From Oryza sativa Japonica Group (taxonomy: Eukaryota; Streptophyta; Magnoliopsida; Poales; Poaceae), in the NCBI RefSeq assembly GCF_034140825.1, contig NC_089041.1, positions 24,441,501 through 24,505,500 of the forward strand: DNA of 64,000 bases. The letters run 5' to 3'. The notes under the pieces were generated by a model. The model was given only the letters and a program-made list of their open reading frames with translations, was not told the origin of the DNA and did no database searches. Of this stretch, positions 1 through 10,445 are shown in pieces (position 1 is the first letter of the stretch; the number at the start of each line of letters is the position of its first letter). The position numbers and the translations under genes were made by a program.

Positions 1-468
1 AACGCCAGTCCAAGAATTTTTTTTTTTTAAAAATATGTTGGCTAGAAGGAGCTAGCCAACCGATGGAATTAAGATAGGAAGAGTCACATATTTTCAATCC
101 TTCATTTGATCCAGACGAAAGGTGAAGAGTTTAGGTGCGTTGACAACTGAACGCATGTGCCAACTGCACCGTAAACACATCTCCTAGTCCAAGAATTTCC
201 TAGGCAAGAGAGAGCTGAGCTGTGCATGTTCAGCATGCTGCCTTGCAAGTTGCAATCATTTATCCGCCATGCATTATTTTTCTCTTCACTAATTCTATGT
301 CATGACAGGAAAACAAAAGTGGGAGAAAGCCTATCATACCTGCGAATCACCAAATAAGATCTATAATCTCTTTCAGTCCTGACGAGCACGGAGCACCTGG
401 AACTATACCTGGAACAAGTTGAGTTTCTGAAACCAGCGAAGAGCTAATGCGGCATAGCTGCTTCTCTC
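1..468. other. Gene-free edge of window
   Basis: I see no open frame with gene-like composition, no RNA gene and no clear repeat here. It is moderately AT-rich sequence leading into a GC-rich repeat. Confidence 0.4.
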
Positions 469-1079
469 CGCCCTCCCGCCGCCACCGCATCGTGCAGAGG
501 ATAGGGTAAAGGGTGTACGGACAAGTCGAGAGGGAGCACGAGCACCATCCCCGGCGCCAGAGCCCGGAGCAAGGGTAGCCAAATCCACCGGTGGGGAGGC
601 CTAGACCATCAGCTTAGACAGCCCTCGAACCAGAGGAGACGCAGTGATGCACGTACCTGGCATACCAGCTGTTCTTTGGATGTATCGCCCTTGGCTCCCG
701 TGGCTATGCGATGTCCATGGACTCGCGCGAGGCAGGGGAGGGCAGACGACAGTCCCGCGCCGGCGGCCGGTCCGACGCCGCCCTAAGGGGAGGGGCATCG
801 GCGGCGGATGCGCGACGGGTTCCGCTGCCCCCGTAGGTCCCCCGTCACCGCCGCCACAGAGGGAAAGAGAATAAAGAGGGGAGCACCGGTGGTGGATTTG
901 ACATGCGCCTCACCCGCCCTCCCGCCGCCACCGCATCGTGCAGAGGATAGGGTTAGGGGTGCACGGAGAAGTCGAGGGAGCACGAGCACCATCCCCGATG
1001 CCGGAGCCCGAAGCAAGGGCAGCCAGATCCACCGGTGGGGAGGCCTAGACCATCAGCTCCAGCCGCCCTCGAACCAGAT
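469..1079. repeat. Dispersed direct repeat pair, about 165 bp per copy
   Basis: Positions 469-635 and 915-1079 are near-identical direct copies of a GC-rich segment. Both start CGCCCTCCCGCCGCC and both carry a run ending in CCACCGGTGGGGAGG followed by the same tail. Differences are scattered substitutions and short indels. Between them lies about 280 bp of other GC-rich DNA. Open frames cross both strands but none looks like a known protein. This may be debris of a captured gene exon or part of a larger element. Confidence 0.75.
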
Positions 1080-1315
1080 CGGGCACCAAGCGGAGTGGAG
1101 AGCGTGAAGGAGAGGGAAGCGGTGGGCGATTGGAGATGAAAGGGGGGAAGAGGGAAGCGACGGCCAGCACCACTCTTGTCCGGGTGGCTGGATCTTCCAG
1201 CGCAGCGAAGATGGCTAGAAGAGCGTGGAGCTGCGGCGACGGCGGCGATGACGGCACATGCGAGGAGAGGAGAAGGGCGAGGCGGTGCGCGCGAGGGAGG
1301 AGGTGAGGCGGCGCG

Positions 1316-1899
1316 GAATTAAATTTGAAAATATACTGTTTATTCAATTTTTTCTTATAAATATTTAGGATGTAAAATTTTTTGCGTAAATATAGCGTCG
1401 ATCTCGCACAACCGTTGCGCGAGAATGACGGGGAATAACGTCGTGGACGGTATCGCGTGACGAAGGCGCGAGACCGCGCGGTCTCGCGGAATGGTACAGC
1501 GAGACAGAACGGTCTCGCGCAAGCACTGAGCGAGACCGGTGCCATGCTGATTCAATTAGGGACTAATTATCTTGATAGCAATTAATTAATTATTAATTAG
1601 GATAATTAGTTGATAATTATTATTAGTTAATTGCTAATTAAGTAATTAAGCACTAATTAAATGGAGCCGGTGGACAGTTTCGCTGTCTGATTCCGCGAGA
1701 CCGAACGGTCTCGCTCTTCCATTGCGCGAAACCGCGCGCTCTCGTGCCTTCGCCGCGCGATACCGCCCATGGCGTCACACCCACCTCGGTTTCACGCAAC
1801 GGTTGTGCGAGATCGACGGTATATTTACACAAAAAGTTTTGTATCCCGGATATTTATGGGAAAAAAATTGAATGAACAGTATATTTTTAAATTTAATTC
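1316..1899. mobile_element. Hairpin-type element with about 105-bp inverted arms
   Basis: The left arm (1316-1418) and right arm (1795-1899) are imperfect inverted copies. Each has an AT-rich outer half and an inner part ending in a CGCACAACCGTTGCG-like palindromic run. The middle contains repeated GCGAGACCG / CGGTCTCGC palindromes around an AT-rich core rich in TTAATTA. There is no coding capacity. I find no convincing target duplication, so the class is undecided (MITE-like or non-autonomous Mutator-like). A shorter relative of similar design lies at 44910-45190. Confidence 0.65.
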
Positions 1900-3590
1900 A
1901 GGCGGCGCGTGTGTGCGAGTGCGATTGCGCGAGACGGCGAGAGAGGAGGAATGGGCGACGTGGGAGGCTCAGCGGCCACCAAATCGACGCCTCGGCAAGG
2001 ACGACCAACAGGGAGGCACGGACGGATGGATGAAGCCCAGACGCAGAATCGGACGGCCCGCAAGACGCCCAGCCAACAGCAACGTGTCGCAAGGCGGTTG
2101 GTCAACAGTAGCCAAATCGCTGGGAGGCCGGTTAATCTAGCACCTTTAAGATATCTAGTATTCCAATCCAAGAGATTCGGTTTTGCAAATATTTCTCTTT
2201 GCTCGACCGAGTTTTTACTGTTCATGAGATTTTGTTGGGTTGCCAGTATGGGATTGCCTCTAATTTGCTTCGATCGATTCTGGTGTGAATTGACTGCAAC
2301 AAGATAAAATGCTGTTGCACCTTATCTGGATACATTTTTAGCAGTGATCCAGGATCTACTATTCTCTCTGTTGTTTGGTTGGGGTTAGTTAATTAATTAA
2401 CTCAATTCTCTGTTTTTGCCTGCTACGTTTCGTGCTGTTAATCTTCTTAATTATATGGAACTTCGGTGAAACGTTGAAGTATATGCCGGGAAAAAAGTGG
2501 ATGGAATCTCTAAAAGAATGTTGCATACATTTTACTTGAGAACTTTTTCTTCTCACTTTCATCTGTATATAAGCTCAAGCCCCTCAAGAGCTACGAGTCT
2601 AGCAATTTCTTTCTTGTTTTCCTCCGCCTTCCTGCGGGTGGGTCTAGCCCACGAATGTTCGCGACAAGACAATCTCACGAACCGATAAGTTTCCATCGTT
2701 CTCCATGCCTAATACGTCTAATTACGCCCCTAATCATGATTAGCGTTGATCTTCTGTTAAAAAACCAAATCTACACGTACTTTCTCCTTTTTCGGTTACG
2801 AGGTTTGCTTTGATAATAAGGTTCTGTTTTTTTCCAAAAATATCCAGCGTTGATTAACATATTTTTTTTTTATTTTCATTGAAATTTATAAACCAAACTT
2901 TCTAGTTGCATATATAAATTCTATATAAAGTTCATATGCAGAATTGTTTAAAAAATTATTTCCGTGAAAACTTTCTACATATAGATTTTATATATATGAA
3001 CTTTCTAGATATAAATCTTTTATATATAAAGTTTTAACTCCATATAAAGATTTTTTTATATAAAAAGTCTATATATTGAACTTTTATATACGTAAAGTTT
3101 ATATGTGGAAAGTTTCCACGTGAATAATTGATATAGAAAAGTTTCCGTTAATAAAACTATAGAAAGGACTAGGGAAAAAAAAGGAAATCTAAAAAGAAGG
3201 AAATATTACCCGGAAAATCGGGTAAATAAAAGGAAAATTAGAAAGGAAGAACGGATATCGCTCCATCACACGTCCTCTAATCCTCCTTTCCGAGTGATTC
3301 GCGAGATTATAAGTTGGCGAACGTTCGCCCGGTAGCCATTTCGCCTTCCTGCGCATAATATCTCCCTCTTCCGTAGTACAAGTGTATGTCTCTTTAGAGT
3401 GCTGCTAGGTCACGGCCGCCGTTCGTCCAGCTGCCTTGAGGCCAGCCGCCGCCGTTGCCTGTTCTGTTCTGTTCGATAGTCCTCACGTGCTCTGCTGTTG
3501 ATATGTGATGCATCATGAGCTGACTTGGGCCCTGATTGGAAACATAGCAACCCAGCCCATTTACAGCCCAACCAATTCTTAACACCCCCA
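1900..3590. other. Gene-free stretch with AT-rich block
   Basis: No gene is recognised. From about 2830 to 3180 the DNA is very AT-rich, with many loosely repeated TATATAAAGTT / AACTTTCTA units, and it is followed by an A/G-rich tail. It looks like degenerate transposon or low-complexity DNA. The rest is ordinary intergenic sequence. Confidence 0.4.
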
Positions 3591-3591
3591 C

Positions 3592-4038
3592 ACGCTGACC
3601 TTCATCACCGACGTCGTCTGCTCCGTCTGCAAGATGCCCGATGTCGCCGAGAAGGTGATCAAGCAGGCCGAGCACCGGTACGGGCGTACGGCGTGTCGCG
3701 GACCGGGAGGTGCTGCGAGCTGCTGGTCGTAGGATACTGCCGCGTGGAGATGTTCTCTGACGCTTGCAGGCCTGCAGGGTATGGAACGGGATGGAGAGGC
3801 GCGGGCTCGAGCCGGCCGCCACGGCATACAAGGAGATCGTGGTGACGTTGTTCAAGAATAACCTTGTCGCGGACGCCATGAAGGTGTTCGACGGAATGCG
3901 GTTGAGGGGCCCGGGCAGTGGTGTCATGGCTGTGCAAGGAAGAGAGAATGTGGGGCGCGCAGATGGTGTTCGCTGAAATGGTGAAGATAGGTGTGGAGGT
4001 GGACGGAGAGGTGATGGGGGATTTGGTGTATGGACTAG
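3592..4038 (+). pseudogene. PPR protein gene fragment, degenerate
   Basis: Translated pieces resemble pentatricopeptide repeat proteins, the RNA-binding helical repeats of plant organelle proteins. Examples are MPDVAEKVIKQAEHR near 3630 and an A-Y-K-E-I-V...N-L-V-A-D-A-M-K-V-F-D-G-M-R helix pair near 3815-3900, then QMVFAEMVKIGVEVDGE near 3960-4010. The pieces lie in different frames, so the copy cannot encode one protein, and there is no start or transit peptide. It ends exactly where the segmental duplication shared with 17.1 kb begins. This suggests an old duplicated or retro-inserted end of a PPR gene. Confidence 0.6.
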
Positions 4039-4600
4039 CTGCATGAAACTTGCAACCAAGCAGAGAAAACATATAATTTGGGGCCAAATCATTGTTTCCA
4101 TTGCAAACAAGAGATAGATGGAGCAGTTCAAAGTCACTGAATGACTGCAAATAAACGATCAAGCAACTCAAAACTCTGTTCCTTGTTGGACAGGATGCAC
4201 GGACTCAAGATAAAACTATTCGATCTGAATCTACCACAGACACCATCAAGATACAGGAACCTACAACGACGACTACAGCTATTATTCTATCAAAATGCGC
4301 CAATATGACTCAGGCCTCAGGCAGCGCCGACCTCCTGCTTCTATGCTTTAGCTGTTCACCTTCGTCTTGCTCTTCTTCACCTTCGCCTTCTCTTCCTCTT
4401 CTTCGCCTTCCTCTTCATCGTCTTCCTCTTTATTTGCCTCTGCATCTTTGTTTTCTTTATCTCCACCTTCATTGCCTTCGCGTTGCTTCTTCTTGCGGTG
4501 CAAAAGGTCCTTTTGCTTCGGTGAGCCCTGTGAATGAAAAAGGAAAAGGAAAAAAAAGAGTCAGATAGAGATTACAAAATGGATCAAAAACAAAGAATGT

Positions 4601-4636
4601 GAAGAAGAAGAAGAAGAAGAAGAAGAAGAAGAAGAA
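4601..4636. repeat. GAA microsatellite
   Basis: About 12 GAA units lie in intron 2 of membrane gene copy A. Copy B has only a short purine stretch there, so the run expanded after duplication. Confidence 0.9.
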
Positions 4637-4717
4637 TCCTCACCCAGATGAGGATGAAGGTGAAAAAGACCACCACGACAGCCGCCATGGCAAAAGCAAC
4701 CCGCTCCTTGACAAATA

Positions 4718-4952
4718 CTCCATCCGTTTCGAAATGTTTGACGCCGTTGACTTTTTTAAATATGTTTGACCGTTCGTCTTATTTAAAAAATTTAAGTAAT
4801 TATTACATCTTTTCTTATCATTTGATTTATTGTTAAATATATTTTTATGTAGGCATATAATTTTACATATTTTACAAAAGTTTTTAAATAAGACGAACGG
4901 TCAAACATGTGCTAAAAAGTCAACGGTGTCAAACATTTCAAAACGGAGGGAG
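4718..4952. mobile_element. Stowaway MITE inside an exon
   Basis: This is a 235-bp non-coding element with inverted ends CTCCATCCGTTTCGAAATG and its counterpart ending CGGAGGGAG, flanked by a TA duplication (4716-4717 and 4953-4954). The internal arms around TTTGACCGTTCGTCTTAT and ATAAGACGAACGGTCAAAC make it a long hairpin. The paralogue at 17.7 kb has the uninterrupted site, so the insertion point is exact. Tc1/mariner-type MITE. A relative lies at 62106-62332, and a truncated one at 26276-26357. Confidence 0.93.
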
Positions 4953-5444
4953 TATTTTATACCTCGAGAGGCACAAGAACTGCAAGAAGTAGGAAAGGGT
5001 GCATAGAGCGAAACCGGTCGGAACGAAGCAAGAGGCCACCTTGGTAAGTTGAAACACATCACGGGGACGCTTGAGGCAGAGATGGCCAATGATCGCGATG
5101 TGAAAGAAGATGACGGGGGTGAACTGAAGCCAGGTGGATGCGTAGTCGGGGTCATCTCCGGTCTCCCAGCGGTCGGGACCGTGGAAGTTGGTTGGGGTGC
5201 CGGCGACGTGGTCAGGCCTTGGCCTGATCAGCGACATCTTCGCTGCACGCCCGCTGAGGCTGTAGGCGATGGCGACGGAGTAGCCGAGGGTGGAAGTGAC
5301 GAAAGTAGATGCGAACACAAATTTGGTCTGCCAAGAACAAAAAAACAACAAGTAGCTTGAATCAGAAAACGCCGAGACTGCCTGGATGGGTTATAGCAGC
5401 AAGAAAGAAGAATAACTCGCCTTGGTCATGATGTGACCTTCCAT

Positions 5445-6119
5445 GGCGTGATCTTGCTCTGCATGAAGAGAACTCTATAGTTGTGATTGGTTGAGAGGAG
5501 AGTGTAGGTAGAGAAATAGCTTCATTTTAGGATAAGTTACTGTGCTAGAAATAGCTACATTTTTGGATAGGGGTAGTAGCTGGTATATATGCATATTTTC
5601 TGCTTTCATTTGTTTACAGAACACCTGCTTAGTTCGTTATTGGTTCATAGAGCTGTTAAAACAGTTCCGTGCGCATTTGTAATGATTCAGGGTGATAGCA
5701 GGAGGACCGGAGGAGGCTTGTGCATGTATTATCAACTATTAGGATGAATCTGAGATATGTTTTCCAAGCTTCAAAATGATAATATAGCGACATTAGTTAA
5801 GCTGATCTTTAGCAATGTATGAGTCTATCTGAAGGCAGCATAATTCAGTTTTATGTATGGTAGGAGTTTTAGAATCCATTTCAGTGTGATAATTCTCTCC
5901 TGTACCTTTCTTTTAAGCACATATTCAGATTATTTGTAATATGATGTGCACTAACGTGAATATTAAGTATTGGTGTCAATGTTCAATGGGGAACCAATCT
6001 TTCATGTAATATATTCACTCGCGCATGGCAAAGCCACGCGTGTTTTCTAGTGTTTTCTAAATGTTAACTGCAGTTAAAAAAAAAACTCTATTCTTATAGT
6101 TCATCTAATGGAAGAATAC
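5445..6119. other. Gene-free spacer
   Basis: AT-rich sequence between the start of membrane gene copy A and the truncated end of the CobW-like pseudogene. I looked for the missing C-terminal exons of the CobW-like gene here and saw none. Confidence 0.5.
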
Positions 6120-9065
6120 CTTAGCCAGGGAAACTGGATCCTTGCTCACAAATGCACAAGGTAGAAATACTGGATTAGGTGGTACTGATTTACTGTACTC
6201 CAGAAGTTCTTGCAGCTGCGATGAATTCTATGGAAAGTAAATTAAAAACATGTAAGAATCAAATCCCTGAATAAGGCGTTCAGATTTTTTTGAGCACAAG
6301 GTGCCATTGCCAGCAAAAGCAATAACTACAAAAGATGTACCAAAAGCAAGTAAGCAAATTCCTATATTGCTAGTTAGCATGAGCAAGCAGATGCCCAAAA
6401 AATAGCTCACCAACACTAATTTTTCGTGCTGAACGAGTAGAGCTTTTGTTATGAAGTTTATGGCTATAGAGTTTAATGACCTCTGAGAATAACTTAGTTT
6501 CCATGTCTTGGCATGACTAGATTTAGTGCCCATATTTTGACATGACTAATTGATGTCAAACTTAATCAATTAATTAATCGAAGTTAGTTTTTTTTTGTCC
6601 AAAAACAAAATCAAAGACAGATTCCTCTGCATTGAGTACAAAGAAAAGAAATAACAAAATGCAAGTTCTGAGCTAGGTACTGACCTTTGGCACCATATGC
6701 TTGCTGATCAAATACTTTATTTAAGTCAACCTGACAGCGTACAGACTGCACCACTGTAACAAGAGCGTTGACTTCAAGAATCTGCCTTTCCAAATCCTCA
6801 AGATTGTCTTCTACTAAGTCAACTTTATTCAATATCACAACATCCTGTTAAGGAAAGTTTGACGCTTTCTGTTATTATGGTTGTTTGCATTTTGGAATTC
6901 ATCAGCAGGACAAATTTCAGCACAGCAGAATCAACACAAAGGATTCCAAATTTTGTAGCAAAGACAAAATGGTACAAATATGATAACACCAAGGACCAAG
7001 TTACCGAAAATGCAATTTGATGAAATGCTTCAGGGAATGATGATGACTTTTTGTGCTCATCAATTTGCAGCCTGAAGGCTTTTGCATCAATAACCTGATC
7101 AGTAAAAAATAAATATAAGAAAAATGTCCAATATACAGTCCTTCAAACTTTTATCCAAAGAGTAACAGTAAGGAGCAAAGAAGCAGGCACATTTTCCGAA
7201 CTTGTGATACAGCCAGACTAACAAATAAGAACATAAGGTTGAACTAACCATAACGATAGAGTAAAATTTAATTGATGACTCCAACTGGTCGTCTAGCCAC
7301 AGAATAGGGACAAGAGGTGACAAGAGGTGCAGGATCAGCCAATCCTATTGTCTCTAGTAATATGTAATCCATTCTGCAGCACATAGAATGATTCCTAACA
7401 AATTAGGATAATAATCTTCAATCCGTACCGTCGTAATTTACAAGGCACTATAGTATAATAAACTAGTAATATTATTAAAAAAAACCAATATTTTTTTAAT
7501 GAAAGATCAAAGTAAGAGCATGATCCACTTTATTGCATCAGTGCATAGCGTACACAGGTAAGTGCATCAAAGTTTTGAATCAAATTTTTAGTATTTCCAG
7601 AAGAACTAGAACAAACAAGCAATCACATCAACTAACGAAAAAATGCCACAGGGTAAACATAGTTTTAGAGCTAAAACCAGAATGTCGGTAGCAAATCAGA
7701 ACATGCCACTAAGGCTTTGTACAGAAAATATGAGGGAAGAAAACATAATAGTAGGACCATATGTTGTATGCTACATATCCATGCAAAACAGCAATATTCG
7801 TACTTACCTTTCCTTTGTCTGCACAAGCTGCTCAAGTGCTTGAACCAGGCTGTGTTTCACCGTGCAACAAACATATCCATTTGCCAGCTCTACCCACTCT
7901 TCAACAAGCGCGCCACCTTGCCCCTTATTGATCATTGCTCTTTCAAGTCCAATTTCCTCTCTGAACTCATTCAATACCACTGCAATTCTCTTCCCATGTT
8001 GCGCACTCAGAATGTAGTTGACTAACTGAAAAGTGATGCGCGGGAGATAAGCTATCCCATAACATACCAATTAATTGAACTTACAAACTGAAATTTCACA
8101 GAACACTTGGTTAATAAGTACAGGTGCTGCTAGGAAAATGGTAAGGTGAGACATAGTAGAAGCAATGTCAACATAAGCTAAATAGTAAATGACCAACTGA
8201 CAGAAGGACTAATGGTCTGATGTTAGAATTTTTTTTGAACGTAATCTGATGTTAGAATTTCAAATCAAGATACGGACCAAGATAGATCAAACAAGGAATT
8301 CTGTTGTGAGATAAGAAATATCCTAAAAATATGGCTTCATTCTGCTAAAAAGCACAGGATAAAATTGTAAACACATGTATAAATCCTAAATATATCATCA
8401 ACTGTGTAAAAGGTTATCCATGACCATGAGTACCTCAGTAACGTTAAGTTTTTTTGTTCAAGAAACTAGTAACTCAACAGTTGGGGATATAACATTCAAC
8501 TACAGGTCAAAATTGATAGCTAACTAGCTCGGTCGACGAATCATTTCTTATACTACTACAACTACAAATAAATTGAAAATGAGCTCCTATGAGAAACAGA
8601 GCCCTCGAAACGAAAGTTCTACTCACAAGACCGCTCTTAAATAGATACGGGGACTGCTCCAACCAACACAGCATGAGGCAAACTACCTAAACTTAAGAAA
8701 AAAAAAACAGCAAGAGCTATGGCGACAGGAAACCCGATCGGATCAAACTTCCAGTCACAAGTGCCCCCAGGCTCCAGTCCTCCAGGAATCTTCCATTGAG
8801 CAATCTCGTGAGTCGTATCCTACTTAGCGCCAGCAATCTTTCGGCCTCAATTCTCCGAGCAGAGTGTTTTCCAGAAGTGGCAGTGGGTGCGGAAGCGGTA
8901 AAGGCGTAGCCTACGGAGAAAACCTCACCGTGGACTTGCCGGCGCCGAGGTAGACGGTGATGAGTGATGACGGTGACCCCTATAGGCGATGACGCGGAGG
9001 GACCGGGCGGCGGAGGACTGTGCAGCGTCTCCGGCGAGGGGAGGGCACTCGTCGTCGTTCTCCAT
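6120..9065 (-). pseudogene. CobW/ZNG1-type GTPase (zinc metallochaperone family), broken
   Basis: COG0523 GTPases deliver zinc to client enzymes. Exons seen on the minus strand: about 9065-8935 (start MENDDECPPL, P-loop YLGAGKST), 8024-7808 (LVNYILSAQHGKRIAVVLNE), 7373-7249 (LADPAP, WLDDQLES), 7094-7005 (VIDAKAFRLQIDEHKKSSS), 6844-6685 (VILNKVDLVEDNLEDLE) and about 6230-6120 (LQELLEYSKSVPPN, DPVSLAK). Damage: an exact 7-bp tandem duplication at 8957-8970 and a 10-bp one at 7309-7328 shift the frame, the P-loop frame differs from that of the ATG, and the family CxCC metal motif reads YVCC (first Cys is Tyr). The C-terminal CobW_C exons are missing. Intron positions are preserved, so it is a duplicated gene and not a retrocopy. 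The working copy should lie elsewhere. Confidence 0.85.
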
Positions 9066-9194
9066 GGCCGCCGCCGCCGCCGCCGAGAGAGTTCGAGAAC
9101 TACGGAAGGGTTGGTGTTTTGAGGCCGTATAGAAAAGGAAAAAGTGCACTGGAGGTCCCTCAACTTGTCATCGGGACAATGAAACGTCTTCGAA

Positions 9195-9316
9195 CCATAA
9201 AACTAGATATGTGAGGTCCCCTTAACTGTATAAAACCGGTCACCCGAAATCAAGACCGTAAAACTAGATATGTGAGGTCCCCTTAACTGTATAAAACCAG
9301 TCACCCGAGATCCTTC
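9195..9316. repeat. Two 61-bp tandem units in the MULE end
   Basis: Two units of period 61 (starting 9195 and 9256) share AAACTAGATATGTGAGGTCC and CTGTATAAAACC. The right end of the MULE carries only one inverted copy, so the left end was duplicated after or during transposition. Confidence 0.85.
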
Positions 9317-9621
9317 AGTGGTTTTGACCCCGATTTTAGTCTACATGGCAGCTGAGCCAGCATGGGACCCACATGAGCCCCACATGTCAGCGGGCCACGT
9401 CAACTCTCTTTCCCCTTTCTTTTTTCTCTTCTTTTTCTTACTTATTCACAGCAACCTAGTTCGGAATAATTAATTATTTGCCACTCTTACGTGCTAAATG
9501 ATTTACCACTAGATCCATATGTCATAAACACATGCGGGCCCACGTATCATAATGTGGCAAATAATTAATTACCACATTTTTAAAGTGGCCAAAAGTTAAA
9601 TGTCCCTAGGTAGTTCGCTCA

Positions 9622-10056
9622 CCGACGTTCATGCGCCGGCAGCCTAGGCTCGGCGACGGCGACGAGCGGCACCTTCCGGCGTGTGGACAGCCCGACCAGC
9701 TCCTCCATGCTCACGTCCTCCGCCGCCACGCGAACCCCTGCAGCAAGCTCGCCACGCCCAGCGCCACCATCTTCTTCGCCAGGTTGGTCGCCGGATAAAT
9801 CTGCCGCCCTGACTCGAACGGCAGCAGCTCGAAGTGCTGCCCGTGCACGTCCACTACGTCGTCGCAGCTGCCGGCGCCGGGGAGGAAGCGCTCCGGCAGG
9901 AACGCGTCGGGGCGGTCGAGCCACGACGCCGGGTCGCGTGCGATGGCCCACAAGTTCACCAGCACGCGCGTGCCGGCGGGGACGTCGTAGCCAGCGACCA
10001 CCGTGTTCTCCCTGGCGTGGTGCGGGACGAGCAGCGGGGCGCGGTCGAGCTCGTCG
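9622..10056 (-). pseudogene. Captured cytochrome P450 C-terminal fragment
   Basis: Minus-strand translation gives DRAPLLVPH, VAGYDVPAGTRVLVNLWAI, the PERF-type motif PERFLPG, GQHFELLPFESGR, then in a second frame VSMEEL and STRRKVPLVAVAEPRLPAH. This is the last third of a plant P450; by eye the heme region looks most like the CYP93 group, without certainty. The heme loop reads FESGRQIY where P450s have FxxGxRxC, so the axial cysteine is replaced by tyrosine. One frameshift lies near 9715-9730. It sits inside the MULE and is non-functional as an enzyme. Confidence 0.82.
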
Positions 10057-10356
10057 GTTACGCCTGTTCATGACGATGAACTGGAACCTCGGCTGAGTAT
10101 TCCTACTAGACAAAACCACCCCCGAAGCAATCAGATCCCTAAATCACAGGCTCACACGGTATCAAAACCCCAACCAAAACCCTAAACAATCACCTCTTCA
10201 CAACGAAGAGCAATCCCTCCACATCCTTCCGCCTCTGAAACATAAAAAAGAAAAAGAAAAAACACAGCGCATGAGTGAGCTCACAGGATCACCAACCAAG
10301 CAAACAACCGAATCGGATCCGCGAGGAGGGAGGGAGGAGGGATTGCTCACTCATTG

Positions 10357-10445
10357 GTTGAGGTCGATGTTAGGATGTCCTTGACGGCGGGGTCGAGGCG
10401 CTGCAGCACGGTGAGGTTGAGCAGCCGCGTGCCCTCGGCGTCCAT
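10357..10445 (-). pseudogene. Captured 5' exon of mRNA-decapping protein DCP1
   Basis: An ATG at 10445 opens MDAEGTRLLNLTVLQRLDP followed by AVKDIL. This matches the N terminus of plant DCP1 (EVH1-fold activator of DCP2), where a run like LNLTVLQRLDP...DIL is conserved. After DIL the sequence departs from DCP1 and reaches a stop, and the intron-like sequence below is probably captured intron 1. The 5' untranslated part may extend up to about 10670. Only the start of the gene was taken, so it cannot act in decapping. Confidence 0.75.

Larger units (their letters stand above)
4348..5444 (-). pseudogene. Four-helix membrane protein gene, copy A, split by a MITE
   Basis: The minus-strand model has exon 1 at 5444-5421 (start MEGHIMTK), exon 2 at 5327-4644, and exon 3 at 4527-4348. 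The predicted protein has an N-terminal helix (FVFASTFVTSTLGYSVAIAY), a polar loop with RPDHVAGTPTNFHGPDRWE, two central helices and a fourth helix near FAMAAVVVVFFTFILIW. A Lys/Glu-rich tail ends in KKSKTKVNS. I do not recognise the family. A 235-bp Stowaway element (4718-4952) sits inside exon 2 after the third helix and introduces early stops, while the reading frame is coherent on both sides. The exon 1 donor would be GC rather than GT (AAG then GCGAGT), where copy B has GTAAGT. I treat it as a recently broken gene; a truncated product is possible. Confidence 0.7.
4034..5450. repeat. Segmental duplication, copy A (partner at 17095-18186)
   Basis: The block matches 17095-18186 in the same orientation and covers the whole gene body and 3' flank of the membrane-protein gene below. 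Identity is high over the 3' untranslated part (4039-4295 against 17098-17365) and over exon 2. Copy A differs mainly by a MITE insertion and an expanded GAA run. The two copies are about 13 kb apart. Confidence 0.85.

Noticed and set aside
3394-4171. Long minus-strand open frames of 170 and 247 codons
   Set aside because: They run antisense through the PPR fragment and the 3' untranslated part of the duplicated gene; no domain or codon signal is seen.
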